Shown here: positions 43,976 to 54,830 of the stretch, in pieces | Layout of the letters: every line of letters starts with the position of its first letter | How positions within the stretch are numbered: position 1 is the stretch's first letter | Source of the DNA: Gonocerus acuteangulatus | Taxonomy: Eukaryota > Arthropoda > Insecta > Hemiptera > Coreidae | DNA length: 64,000 nucleotides | Direction of reading: 5' to 3' | Assembly (NCBI GenBank): GCA_946811695.1 | Contig: OX328126.1 | Location: forward strand, 9,450,361 to 9,514,360 | The notes under the pieces: generated by a model | Seen by the model: only the letters and a program-made list of their open reading frames with translations | Told to the model about the DNA's origin: nothing | The model's database searches: none | Translations under genes and position numbers: made by a program

Positions 43976-45119
43976 TTTTATTTTATTTTTTTTTTTTTAC
44001 GGCGCTTCGACAAATCTGAGCCATTAGCGTCGACATCCCGAGCCCTCAGATGAAAAAATCCCTGCCGCCGCACAGTGTAACGAAGTAGTGGAGATTATGG
44101 ACAAAAATCATTAGTTATTTTCAAATAAACATTTTTATTAATTGAAATCAACTCAAAACAAGGTAACAACATTATAATAATGCACACTATACAGTTATAA
44201 TAATATTAGTAGAAATAATATTATTAATAACAATATTATAAAATATATTATAATTGTATGTAGTAGTAGTATAGTAGTAAATTATACTTATAGTGATATT
44301 GCCATAAAATAATAATATTTTACCATTTTCTATGTTTTTTTCTCTGCGGTCAACACGTTCCCACATTTTTTACATATAATATAGGAATAAACTGGCAGTT
44401 TTTTTAGTATTGCTTAATATTTCTTTAGGATCATCCTGCAGATCAAATTGAATCATTTGCCCAAGGATTAATACCATCTTCTTGGATTCATCCACATTTT
44501 TTTCAAATTTGGAAGAAAAAATGATGATGGATTTAAAAATAAAAATCTTTGGAATCGGCAAATTTCGGCAAACTAAATTGTCCTCAGTACATTATACTTG
44601 AGGTAAACTTTAACCTGTAAAAAACTTGAGATGTGTTCAGATGAAGTTTTTTTGCTATGGTCTATCAAAGTTTTGTACTTAAAAAAAATTTCAAAGACCA
44701 ATGAAGAATAATTCAGGATAAATAATATGGGAGTAATTACCCAAAATCAATTATATCAGATGAAAAAGGAATAGTTTTGATGTAATTTCCTTCGGATGAC
44801 TTAATAAAAACACTGTCCTATCTTCAACGAGAGATGCTCAAACTGATTGTAGGTATGAAACAGGTTTTAAAGACTTTGCCTAGTTTTTAATACTGCTAAT
44901 GTGTTTGTTGATCAAAATAAAAATAATATTTATTAGTTTTATAGGATTTTAATTCATTGAATAGTTTCTAAACTTAGCTAGAGGATTAAAAATTAAATAT
45001 AAGAAAACAGAAATTTAGGATTTTGTCCATTGGACGTTACACTGTGCGCCGGTGGGACTCGAACCCACTATCTCCCGCTTATGAATCTAAGGCGCTAGCC
45101 ACTAGACCATGGGAGACCC
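43976..45119 (-). mobile_element. SINE-C split by a Transib-like element
   Basis: A perfect 14-bp TSD CCTCCTTAAGTATT lies at 43962-43975 and 45120-45133. The 3' half (T-run, ACGGCGCTTCGAC, CCATTAGCGTCGACATCCCG) is at 43976-44070 and the tRNA head (GGTGGGACTCGAACCCACTA, GCTAGCCACTAGACCATGGG) at 45047-45119. Joining them across one copy of CGCCG restores a normal SINE-C. Confidence 0.92.
44071..45046. mobile_element. Transib-like (RAG1-superfamily) non-autonomous element, 976 bp
   Basis: Perfect 12-bp TIRs CACAGTGTAACG / CGTTACACTGTG and a perfect GC-rich 5-bp TSD CGCCG (44066-44070, 45047-45051). A 5-bp GC-rich TSD and CAC-start ends are Transib hallmarks. The heptamer is CACAGTG at both ends. 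At the left it is followed by 23 bp and ACAAAAATC; at the right, by 12-13 bp and ACAAAATC. This copies the layout of 23- and 12-spacer recombination signals. The interior is AT-rich. A 63-codon minus-strand frame (44370-44561) is not recognisable as transposase, so it would need a transposase in trans. Confidence 0.8.
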
Positions 45120-45151
45120 CCTCCTTAAGTATTCGTCACCATTTACGTTAC

Positions 45152-45189
<38 letters not shown>

Positions 45190-45193
<4 letters not shown>

Positions 45194-45312
45194 ATATAAT
45201 GAAATTTGAGGCTTCGTGAGTTCCGAAACTCATGGATCACGGTACTTCCGGCTTTGTTCATCGGGTTGACGTTATAAGCAAGTTTCCTTCATATGAATAA
45301 AAGAAGAAAACA
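45190..45312 (+). repeat. Family X fragment, diverged
   Basis: After an AT tract (about 45158-45188) comes GAAATTTGAGGCTTCGTGAG, CATGGATCACGGTACTTCCGG and GTTGACGTTATAAGC, a decayed version of the post-microsatellite block. Confidence 0.45.
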
Positions 45313-46430
45313 CGCTTAAAATTTAAATCCAATCTACAAAATCTATAGTAATAACAATGCTCCTAATCCGATCAATACAGAAAGAAAGGAATCCTAAGGA
45401 AGGACCTACTTTCTTTTCATCATCCTTCCTTCAAAGGACCTTCCAGGATAAAGGAAAAGGTAAAGGATTGGGGATTTCTCTTTGATAGTATCTTCTTCAA
45501 TTCAATTATATTCCTACTTCAAGAAGATGAAAAAAATAGAGAAATATTCCGATTACTCTAAGAATAAGCTAGATTCTCAAGTACCAAAAACCATCGTTTA
45601 AACTATCTTGGTTATAATAACTATTTCTAAACAATCAAACATTTTATACTTATTTTTTAATTAATCTTTATTATTTTTAAATTTTACTCCATTCATTATT
45701 ATGGGTGTTTTATCAATTATAATCAATAAACTAAACCTCATGAATTTGACACCGTCTTTCGTTGTTAACTCCTTTCGAAATGACTATAAAAAAGGCAATT
45801 AAAGCATCTGAACCAAAATCGTTGCAACTATTTTTCGGAAAGTCCGTCGAAAAATAGTGTTTTAGAAAGAAATGCTGCTGGCAATATATATACATGCATG
45901 GCCTCATATATATTGAACAAGTGACCCTACTTGTTGACCAAGGACATACAGGCTTGTCCACTGCACTCAAGTCGTTCGATGAGTACTAAATAAGCACAGT
46001 CAAGACCGACATAGCGTATTTCCGAGTAAAAAATATTTACAAAAACAAATGCAAAAGATTCCCGAGGAAGGAAGTATCCGCAATAATAAAGAGGACGAGG
46101 TTTCCGCCGCAAATACACTTCCTATGTTTTATCTTGAAAATTCTTCTTCTGGGAGGATTTACTTCGGATTGAAGAGGGAAATTTCATCAAATAAGAAATT
46201 ATTTATTCATTTATTTACAGAGCTCCACAAAAGCAAAGTGATTTGCTCACATAATCAGTAAACGTTAAAGAAAAACAAATAGGTTTAAATAAATTATTCA
46301 AAATGCTTAAAATAAACACAAACATACCAAATGAATTTAATGTGCAAATAAACTATATAAAACAGTTCAAAACAAAAAAATTAGAAATAAATAAAATAAG
46401 AAATTAATTGTAATCCGCTTTTCTTTATTA
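45313..46430. other. No gene recognised
   Basis: Frames at 45731-45970 (minus), 45927-46118 (minus) and 46049-46261 (plus) overlap each other and show no known motif. Confidence 0.35.
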
Positions 46431-46445
46431 TTAAATGTGTTTATG

Positions 46446-46483
<38 letters not shown>

Positions 46484-46514
46484 AATAATTATATACATAC
46501 ATAAACACATTTAT
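46431..46514. repeat. Microsatellite-centred palindrome
   Basis: AAATGTGTTTATGTATGTG and its inverse flank an AT tract (about 46450-46480), giving an 84-bp hairpin. Confidence 0.8.
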
Positions 46515-46841
46515 ATTTAGGGTGGCCCCAAAGCAGTGTGAGCAAATGTGAGCTTCAAGGAAACTCTCAACATGTGGTGGTTCAAATAAATGTTGTGGGG
46601 CATTAAATTTTGCACATTTTGGGTACCAAGGAATCTATTCCTTGTATCAAGGGATCTGGAGATTCGTTTGTTCTATCTTTAATAATTTGTGTTTTTCCAG
46701 CGTTGATTAAGTCACACTGTGGTGATTCACTTATACTAATGATCTAATTGGCACTTGTATCTTATTTATTCATAGGTATATCAAGAATAGGTAAACAATT
46801 CCCTAATCAACAAGATTCTGGAAATGCTTCCTGCAGGGGCT

Positions 46842-47045
46842 GTAATATAAACTATCAGAATATTCGTTATGTTTCGCCCAAATCCTATTGGGCTTCATCA
46901 GACGTGTTTCTTCTTCTTCGGGGTGTGCAGGAGCTATCATGCAGGAGCTTGTCATATAGCTCCTGCACACCCCGAAGAAGAAAAAAACACGTCTGATGAA
47001 GCCCAATAGGATTTGGGCAAAATATAACGGCCGAACAACGAGCAC
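46842..47045. repeat. Hairpin element with hammerhead-like core
   Basis: The arms are inverted around 46948 (GGGGTGTGCAGGAGCTAT / ATAGCTCCTGCACACCCC). The minus strand at 46871-46901 reads CTGATGA, A, GCCCAA, loop, TTGGGC, GAAAC. The mirrored copy at 46993-47023 has GAAAC changed to AAAAT, so only one arm keeps an intact core. Confidence 0.7.
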
Positions 47046-47156
47046 CGCTGGAGAAAGAAGCCGGGAGACGATGCCCCAGCGAAGGAGCCTAAAGGAGAAC
47101 ATATCAGAATATTATTTATATCTATAATTATCTTAATCTGCACCAAATTCAGCTCT

Positions 47157-47211
<55 letters not shown>

Positions 47212-47411
47212 TATAAAGTTTTAGTTCTGATTTCTTGATTACAGTTGTCTTATATTGATATAAATAGGAGTGTGCATGGCTCCTGAAGAACATCTCTTCA
47301 CTTATGAACTAGAAGATTTGAAGAGTTTGAAACTCGAGCGAAAAATAATGATTTTCCCCCCGAAAGGTCGTAGATCAGAATGAGCGTAGAAGAGAGACGG
47401 AATAAGAAAAA
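47046..47411. other. Unassigned, with 50-bp T-run
   Basis: Holds a homopolymer T tract at 47161-47210; Lys-rich minus-strand frames come from it. Nothing else recognised. Confidence 0.5.
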
Positions 47412-49238
47412 TAAAAGTCCGACTCGCAGGAACTGCGTCATCTTAGCGCGGTTCCAGTTTTTTTTTTTTTTTTTTTTTTTACGGCACATCTACATCTAGG
47501 TCATTAGCGCCGACATCCAGGGTGTAGCGAGCCGTGGGATGATAAAATTCCTGCCGGAGGTTGGGAATCGAACCCACCATCTCCCGCTTATGAATCCAAG
47601 GCGCTAGCCATTAGACCACGGGAGACCCCGGTTCTTGTTCATATCCCTATTCTCATTTGAAAAGCATAGAATAGAAACAGATAATATTTTCCTCGGCCTT
47701 TGTTCAAAGGGTTTTATGGCTATACCTGGGGTTAGGGTCGGGTCCGCAAGACCCTAGAAACCTCTTCTAGCGATACTTCATTTCATACGTTTCAATGAAT
47801 TGGAAAATATCAAAAATTTTCACATATTCCTGTGTTCTTTTACTATAGTAATAATTCTACAGATAACATCAATTAAAAAAGAAAATAAAAAAACCAACAG
47901 CATAAAGGCAATTGAAAATATTCAAAAGACGTCAACGAATCTTTTTCTCTTGGCAAGCTATATTTCTAACAATGAATTGTTTTTCTTATTTTGCCTAATC
48001 TGTTTTATTGTAAAATACATTATCCAACTATAAGCAATTAAAAAATAACAAGGAATAAAAACAGACAAAAAGAACAGTTCGAATAAGCAAAATCAATTAC
48101 TTTAATGTTTTAAGCACTTATTTCTCCGATTGACATCACCTAATCAAAACTTTCATCAGAACCTTTTTTGTAGAGCATTTAGTAAGCTTTCTAATGGTAT
48201 TCTTTCGTTTACCAAATTCTTAACCTTTTTCGAGATATTAAGGAAAATATATAAAGTTACCAAAACTTTTTATGTCTGTTAATAAAATATTTTATTCTAA
48301 CCCTTCCTTAACTCCAAACGTAACCAAAATTTCAACATATTAGTTTTAATGAAAGTAGAACATGCAAAAAATGTTTCAACTGAATCCCATGATTCTAAGT
48401 ACCCATACCAAAAACGGTATTCAAAAACTATTTTTCCAATTTTCTCGAAAACGGTTAAAGCTATCGCCTTGAAAATGGTTTCATTCGTTTTCCTAGCCCA
48501 AGAAGCCTATAAATAAATTGTTTTTCTTATTTTTCTTAACCTGTTTTATTTTCAAATACATTATCCAACAATAAGCAATTAAAAAATAACAAGAAATAAA
48601 AACCAGACAAAAAGAACAGTTCGAATAAGCGAAATCAATTACTTTAAAGTTTTAAGCTCTTATTTCTCCGATTGACATCGCCTAATCAAAACTTTCATTA
48701 GAACCTTTTTTTTAGAGCATTTAATAAGCTTTCTAATGGTATTCTTCCGTTCACCAAGATTTTCAACCTTTTTCGAGATATTAAGGAAAGTAAACAAAGT
48801 TACTAAAACTTTTTATGTCTGTTAATAAAATATTTTATTCTAACCCTTCCTTAACTCCAAACGTAACCAAAAATTTCTGATGAATGTAGAACATGCAGAA
48901 AATGTTTCAACTGAATCCCATGATTCTAAGTACCCAAACCAAAAACGGTATTCAAAAAATATGTTTCCAATTTTCTCAAAAACGGTTAAAGCTATCGCCT
49001 TGAAAATGGTTTCATTCGTTTTCCTAGCCCAGGAATCATATAAAACGAGTACTTAGAAGCTTATGAACTCAAAAACGTAAGCGTTACGATTTTTTTTGCG
49101 CGAATTTCGCCCCAAACGCCATTTTCCAGTAGGCGGATTTTGCTGGTTAACGAACTTGGCCTTTCAAATTAGACGAAGGATTTTTGTACCAAATTTCATC
49201 AAAATCGGACCATTCGTCTTCTATCTAGAGAGCGAACA

Positions 49239-49310
<72 letters not shown>

Positions 49311-49471
49311 TATACATATATATATATATACAAATTTGAACCACCGTTATTTTCGGTCTCTAGGGGTTCTGAAACGCGAAATTTTCTAGTCGGCACTTCC
49401 GGATGGTTTCATTGTATCAACCCTATAAGCGGGGTTCCTCCCTATGGGGGAGGGAGGAACCGCGCTAAAAA
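47412..49471 (+). repeat. Family X repeat with SINE-C insertion and internal duplication
   Basis: It starts AAAGTCCGACTCGCAGGAAC at 47412 and ends GAGGAACCGCGCTAAAA at 49471. The SINE-C at 47455-47628 interrupts it near the start. A segment of about 543 bp is repeated in tandem (about 47975-48517 and 48518-49060), including CCGATTGACATCACC and AATCCCATGATTCTAAGTACC. The AT core is at 49242-49301. Confidence 0.75.
47455..47628 (-). mobile_element. SINE-C in family X
   Basis: T-run (A-tail), then inverse SINE-C body and head with B box GGGTTCGATTCCCAACC. The short repeat CGGTTC flanks it, and the X sequence resumes with the expected CGGTTCTTGTTCATATCC. Confidence 0.88.
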
Positions 49472-49729
49472 ATGTTAAATGTTCCATAAACATTTTCTTT
49501 GTAGAAATGCTTAATTTTTACATAATATGTCTGGAATATGGATAATGCAGGATTTGTTAAAATGTTTCTGTTTGGTCTATACTATACGGCGAAGAGTAGG
49601 ATTAAAAATCCAGCTGAAAAATCAAGCAAACGAGCTCATTAGAATAATCAAAAGGAATAATTTATCATCCAAGAGAGAAAACATGAGGAACAAAGCTACT
49701 ACAAAAGGATGAAAAGAAAGATGGACTTG

Positions 49730-49992
49730 TAAATAGGATGAGAGTTGACGAAGATGAAGGGTGGGAGAGAGGAATCCGTTATTCCGAGAAGATCTGAGCC
49801 AAGAAAGAGGTTAAACCTATAAAGGACAATGCAAGTACAACGCATACTGATAATGCAGCTTGCACAGAAGACAAGTGGTACAAGTGTCCCCCATACTGAT
49901 AGTGCATGATAGTTCTTGGAGGAAACATGAACTTCAAAAAGAATCAACCAAGGAACTATGACATCAACCAAACACGCGGTACAAGTACAAGG
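49730..49992 (+). repeat. 131-bp satellite, left stub
   Basis: 49799-49885 is a diverged unit. 49915-49992 is a good unit (ATGAACTTCAAAAAGAATC, ACTATGACATCAACC, GTACAAGTACAAGG). The unit is cut at CATATCGAT by the Foldback-like element and resumes at 60739. Confidence 0.8.
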
Positions 49993-50100
49993 CATATCGA
50001 TAGCCCTATTACGCTGGAACAGCAACATTGCAACCCCAACTTCTAACATACTCAGTAATTTGTTGCTAATTTGTTGCTAATTTGTTACACTATTTTCAAA

Positions 50101-51917
50101 TTTGTCGCTCCAGCCGTTTCCGAGAAAACGTGGCTGTGCTAGCGTAATATTACGCCAGCACAGCCACCCCTGTAACTTTTGATCTAATTGTCTGACGAAA
50201 TTCAGATTGGTACGAGAATTTGTTGCTAATTTGTTGCTCTAGAATGACACCAATCACGAATTTGTCGCTCCAGCCGTTTCCGAGAAAACGTGGCTGTGCT
50301 AGCGTAATATTACGCCAGCACAGCCACACCCGTAACTTTTGATCTAATTGTCTGACGAAATTCAGATTGGTACGAGAATTTGTTGCTAATTTGTTGCTCT
50401 AGAATGACACCAATCACGAATTTGTCGCTCCAGCCGTTTCCGAGAAAACGTGGCTGTGCTAGCGTAATATTACGCCAGCACAGCCACCCCTGTAACTTTT
50501 GATCTAATTGTCTGACGAAATTCAGATTGGTACGAGAATTTGTTGCTAATTTGTTGCTCTAGAATGACACCAATCACGAATTTGTCGCTCCAGCCGTTTC
50601 CGAGAAAACGTGGCTGTGCTAGCGTAATATTACGCCAGCACAGCCACCCCTGTAACTTTTGATCTAATTGTCTGACGAAATTCAGATTGGTACGAGAATT
50701 TGTTGCTAATTTGTTGCTCTAGAATGACACCAATCACGAATTTGTCGCTCCAGCCGTTTCCGAGAAAACGTGGCTGTGCTAGCGTAATATTACGCCAGCA
50801 CAGCCACCCCTGTAACTTTTGATCTAATTGTCTGACGAAATTCAGATTGGTACGAGAATTTGTTGCTAATTTGTTGCTCTAGAATGACACCAATCACGAA
50901 TTTGTCGCTCCAGCCGTTTCCGAGAAAACGTGGCTGTGCTAGCGTAATATTACGCCAGCACAGCCACCCCTGTAACTTTTGATCTAATTGTCTGACGAAA
51001 TTCAGATTGGTACGAGAATTTGTTGCTAATTTGTTGCTCTAGAATGACACCAATCACGAATTTGTCGCTCCAGCCGTTTCCGAGAAAACGTGGCTGTGCT
51101 AGCGTAATATTACGCCAGCACAGCCACCCCCGTAACTTTTGATCTAATTGTCTGACGAAATTCAGATTGGTACGAGAATTTGTTGCTAATTTGTTGCTCT
51201 AGAATGACACCAATCACGAATTTGTCGCTCCAGCCGTTTCCGAGAAAACGTGGCTGTGCTACCGTAATATTACGCCAGCACAGCCACCCCTGTAACTTTT
51301 GATCTAATTGTCTGACGAAATTCAGATTGGTACGAGAATTTGTTGCTAATTTGTTGCTCTAGAATGACACCAATCACGAATTTGTCGCTCCAGCCGTTTC
51401 CGAGAAAACGTGGCTGTGCTAGCGTAATATTACGCCAGCACAGCCACCCCCGTAACTTTTGATCTAATTGTCTGACGAAATTCAGATTGGTACGAGAATT
51501 TGTTGCTAATTTGTTGCTCTAGAATGACACCAATCACGAATTTGTCGCTCCAGCCGTTTCCGAGAAAACGTGGCTGTGCTACCGTAATATTACGCCAGCA
51601 CAGCCACCCCTGTAACTTTTGATCTAATTGTCTGACGAAATTCAGATTGGTACGAGAATTTGTTGCTAATTTGTTGCTCTAGAATGACACCAATCACGAG
51701 TTTGTCACTCCAGCCGTTACCGAGAAAACGTGGCTGTGCTAGCGTAATGTTACGCCAGCACAGCCACCCCCGTAACTTTTGATCTAATTGTCTGACGAAA
51801 TTCAGATTGGTACGAGAATTTGTTGCTAATTTGTTGCTCTAGAATGACACCAATCACGAATTTTTCGCTCCAGCCGTTTCCGAGAAAACGTGGCTGTGCA
51901 AGCATAATATTACGCCA
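50101..51917 (+). repeat. 160-bp tandem array, left arm (12 units)
   Basis: TTTGTCGCTC recurs at 50101, 50261, 50421 and so on every 160 bp to 51861. Units are nearly identical. Each has a 38-nt palindrome (19-nt arms, one mismatch) with TAATATTAC at its centre, a CTGACGAAATTCAGATTGG word and two TTTGTTGCTAA words. The last two units have the most changes. Confidence 0.97.
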
Positions 51918-52022
51918 CGAGGTCGGACGCATAGCGCAGGAAATCACGTGACCTTGAGCAAGTTTTTTCATTAAGGTCATAATTGGTTCAACAAATACGA
52001 CCGATATTCCATTTTTCCTATG

Positions 52023-52085
52023 TATTTAAGCCGAAATCGCCCTGAGAACACTTTGAAGTGAGTAACGAATATTTTAAGGTGAGTT
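52023..52085 (+). promoter_or_regulatory. Candidate internal promoter and splice donors
   Basis: Just inside the left arm: TATTTAAG at 52023-52030, about 30 bp later CTGAGAACACTTTG, then two consensus-like 5' splice sites (GTGAGTAA at 52058, AAG|GTGAGTT at 52079). The order fits a TATA promoter, a short leader exon and an intron for a gene inside the element. Inference from motifs only. Confidence 0.35.
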
Positions 52086-52157
52086 GTAATTCCCATGATT
52101 TTCGTAGATGATGAAACGTCTGTGTATGTAATTAAACCCTAATTTTTCTTATTGTTT

Positions 52158-53195
52158 ATATGGGCGTATATAAGGGGGGGGGGGGCTTAGGGGCTGCAGC
52201 CCCTCCCGGAATTTTGATTTCATGGTAATAACCAGAGACCGAAAATAACTATTTTTATTTCAAATGAGTTTCACTTAACCTTTAATTTTTATTATTAGGA
52301 AATAAAAATAGAAATTCCATCGTAATTGATAATATCAATTAGATATAAAATATATTATATTTTAATATTTAAAAAAAAAAGTTTAATAATTTTTATTTCA
52401 AAACCTTAAAAATAAAAATTATTTGAATAATGTTATTTCGACATTTTTTTATAACAATTTTCAATAACATTTTTTTTTTTACTTTAACTTTAAACATTAT
52501 TTTAAATAATAAAAAAAAATTAATGCTATAATAAATAGAAAGTAATGCACAAAAACGAAGTCTATAATATACAATATATACTCATACAAATCAATTGGAT
52601 TTAGAGGAACTTTGATTCACTGACATAAGCAAATAACTTATATTAATCAAAAGGTTTCAAATCAAGTATTTATTGATTTATTCCGAGGATAAGAGATATT
52701 TAATAAATGAGTTTCACTTTACCTTTAATTTTTATTATTGTGAATTCAAAATAAAAATTCCATCGTAATTGATATATTTCATTATTTTTTTAAAACAATT
52801 TTCCAATAATTTTTATTTTAAGAACTTAAAAATAAAAATTATTTCATAACAGTTAATTATTAATTTTAAAAATATAAATTATGAAGTAATTTTCATTTTT
52901 TTAATTAAATCATATTTAGGAAACATTTAATTTTGATTTCGGTCCTTGATAAAAACTTGTCATTAAACCCTTAAAAATATATTAAATAAGATCACTTAGT
53001 TCATAATACATATTTCATTTTACGTGTAATAACGTTTTAAGGTGCAAATGACCACTCACCGTAGATGCACAAAAAAAAAAAAATAAATAAAAATAACGTT
53101 TTAGTTGCCTAAAACTATTCCAATCTCTAAATTTTTAGTATTCCATACCCTGGAAATGGTCTTAGCCCCCCCCCCCCGAAATTTTCCCTGCCCCG
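52158..53195. mobile_element. hAT-2-family MITE, expanded, right end missing
   Basis: It starts TATGGGCGTATATAAGG and ends with TACCCTGGAAATGGTC and a C-run, as in 25084-25359, but lacks the terminal TATATACGCCC. The middle is longer, with partly duplicated AT-rich sequence. Confidence 0.65.
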
Positions 53196-53211
53196 TGGGG
53201 TGAGTTCGGAC

Positions 53212-53342
53212 ATGCATGAATTATACCCGCGTCCCCTTGGCTTAAAGGAAAACAGTATTTATTCCAAAGAGGCTTTGAAGAATATGATTGACGATGTCAA
53301 AACCAAGAAGGAGGCTCTGAGAGAGGCAGCGGATCGATTTAG
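53212..53342 (+). pseudogene. psq/CENP-B-type helix-turn-helix exon fragment
   Basis: From ATG 53212 the frame reads MHELYPRPLGLKENSIYSKE and ALKNMIDDVKTKKEALREAA, then DRFR up to a splice-donor-like AG|GTATTTTG at 53342. The pattern YSxExLxxxIxxVKxxKxxLREAAxRF is the start of the psq helix-turn-helix found in pogo/jerky-type transposon proteins and their domesticated relatives. The recognition helix would be in the next exon, which I cannot find. It may be cargo or part of a gene of the Foldback-like element. Confidence 0.5.
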
Positions 53343-53475
53343 GTATTTTGTTGTTTCTTTATTTATTATTTATTTATTTCTTTAGTTTATTTATTTGTTG
53401 GTGTTCTGCATTATGCCGAAGTACACCTTATATTTTATATAGTTATTACAGAACATTATATGAGCTTATTGCCTA

Positions 53476-53605
53476 TATATGTATATTATGTATATATTAT
53501 TACATTGCATTATATTACCTTATTCTTTATGTATATATTATTACATTGCATTATATTACCTTCTTTTTTATGTATATATTATTACATCGCATTATATTAC
53601 CTTAT
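53476..53605 (+). repeat. ~51-bp tandem repeat, three units
   Basis: The word TATGTATATATTATTACATT recurs three times followed by GCATTATATTACCTT. Embedded Tyr/Ile/Leu-rich frames are by-products. Confidence 0.75.
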
Positions 53606-53831
53606 TGCCTACATGTTTACATACTAACATTAAATTATGCTTAATATAAGTTTGTTTTTATTATTTACTTAAATACATATGTACATATACATATAATATT
53701 AGATTACATGATTTTAAATTATTTTGAGTATTTATATATTGTGTTAGTGCTATTGCATTGTATTAAAAAATAATGTTAAGAATAGAACTTAAAAAAAAAA
53801 AAATTACATTAAAAATTAGTTTTAAAATATT

Positions 53832-53889
<58 letters not shown>

Positions 53890-53892
<3 letters not shown>

Positions 53893-54740
53893 GGTGTTCA
53901 AAACTCGATTGACACCCCCCTTTTTTTCACAATTTTTGATATTTAAAAGCGAAACTTGGTGGGTATAAACGTGGTCGAATGTACATTCATTGGACTCAAT
54001 GCATGACCCCTCAACTTTCTCCAGGTCTTCTCCAGCAACCCTAACTCTGGAATCTTCAATGGAAAGGGGTTATTTTTATGACGGATTATTGTAGAGAATT
54101 GAATTTTAGGTCGATTTTATATCGGTCATTTTTTCGCTAAAGCGCACCAATGAGTAACAAATTGCCAAAAACCGTTAAAACCCTTGTTTTTTGTCACTTT
54201 TCTGCCAATAACGCAGAAAGTATGTCCGTAATGGAAAAAGTAATTAGTATAATCGTTGTAGAGGATTAAATTTTCTTTCCAAAAAGTACCTTTAAATGCC
54301 TAAAACGTAAATAGGAATGGGGCAAAACACACTTTTGTTTTTGAAGTTTTCAGAAAAGTTAATGATCAACGTGGTCTACGCATCCGTAAAACTTAATAAA
54401 CGTTTTCTAAACTTTTTGCTCCACCTAAAAATCAAATTCAATTAATTTATAAAGGCATTAAAATAATAAATTTAAAGCAATAGAACTCACCTAATGATTA
54501 GAATTTCGTAGCAATTATTTTTGTGTTGGACGATTTATTTATTTTTTACGGCGTCTTGACATCTAGGCCATTAGTGCCGACATCCAGGGTGCAGCGAGGA
54601 ATTTCCTAAATAATAAAAGTTGAGGGGTCGTGCATTGGGTCCAATGAATGTACATTCCACCACGTTAAGACCCACCAAGTTTCGCAAATATCAAAAATTG
54701 TGGAAAAAAGGGGGGTGTCAATCGAGTTTCGAACACCCTG
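53890..54740. mobile_element. Mariner-type MITE, 851 bp, with SINE scrap
   Basis: The ends CAGGGTGTTCAAAACTCGAT / ATCGAGTTTCGAACACCCTG are flanked by TA (53888-53889, 54741-54742) and sit in an AT microsatellite (53835-53889). Arms pair for about 100 bp. A SINE-C 3' fragment (54543-54604, minus strand; ACGGCGTCTTGACATCTAGG) is nested near the right arm. Confidence 0.88.
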
Positions 54741-54756
54741 TATATATATATATATA

Positions 54757-54830
54757 TATAAATTTGAACCACCATTATTTTCGATCTCTAGGGGATCTGA
54801 AACGCAAAATGTTCTAGTCGGCACATCATC
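54757..54830 (+). repeat. Family X fragment after the MITE
   Basis: AAATTTGAACCACCATTATT through GTTCTAGTCGGCAC, the block that normally follows the AT core. The mariner MITE therefore landed in the AT core of a family X copy. Confidence 0.65.

Larger units (their letters stand above)
42364..45156. mobile_element. Mariner-like MITE carrying three SINEs and a Transib-like element
   Basis: The left end is TA then CAGGGTGTAACTTAAGGAGG. The right end has CTACCACCTCCTTAAG, a short extra segment and GTTACACTTTATA, a worn mirror of the left terminus. Inner arms (AATTCCCAATTGCAGC / GCTGCAATTGGGAATT-like) also pair. Removing the nested insertions (42564-42907, 43548-43893, 43976-45119) leaves about 0.9 kb. 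Confidence 0.7.

Noticed and set aside
44370..44561. Transposase remnant in the Transib-like element
   Set aside because: The 63-codon frame has no recognisable Transib/RAG1 motif or catalytic DDE spacing, so I do not claim coding.
50101..51917. CRISPR-like array
   Set aside because: The whole 160-bp unit is repeated with no variable spacers, and the context is eukaryotic transposon DNA.
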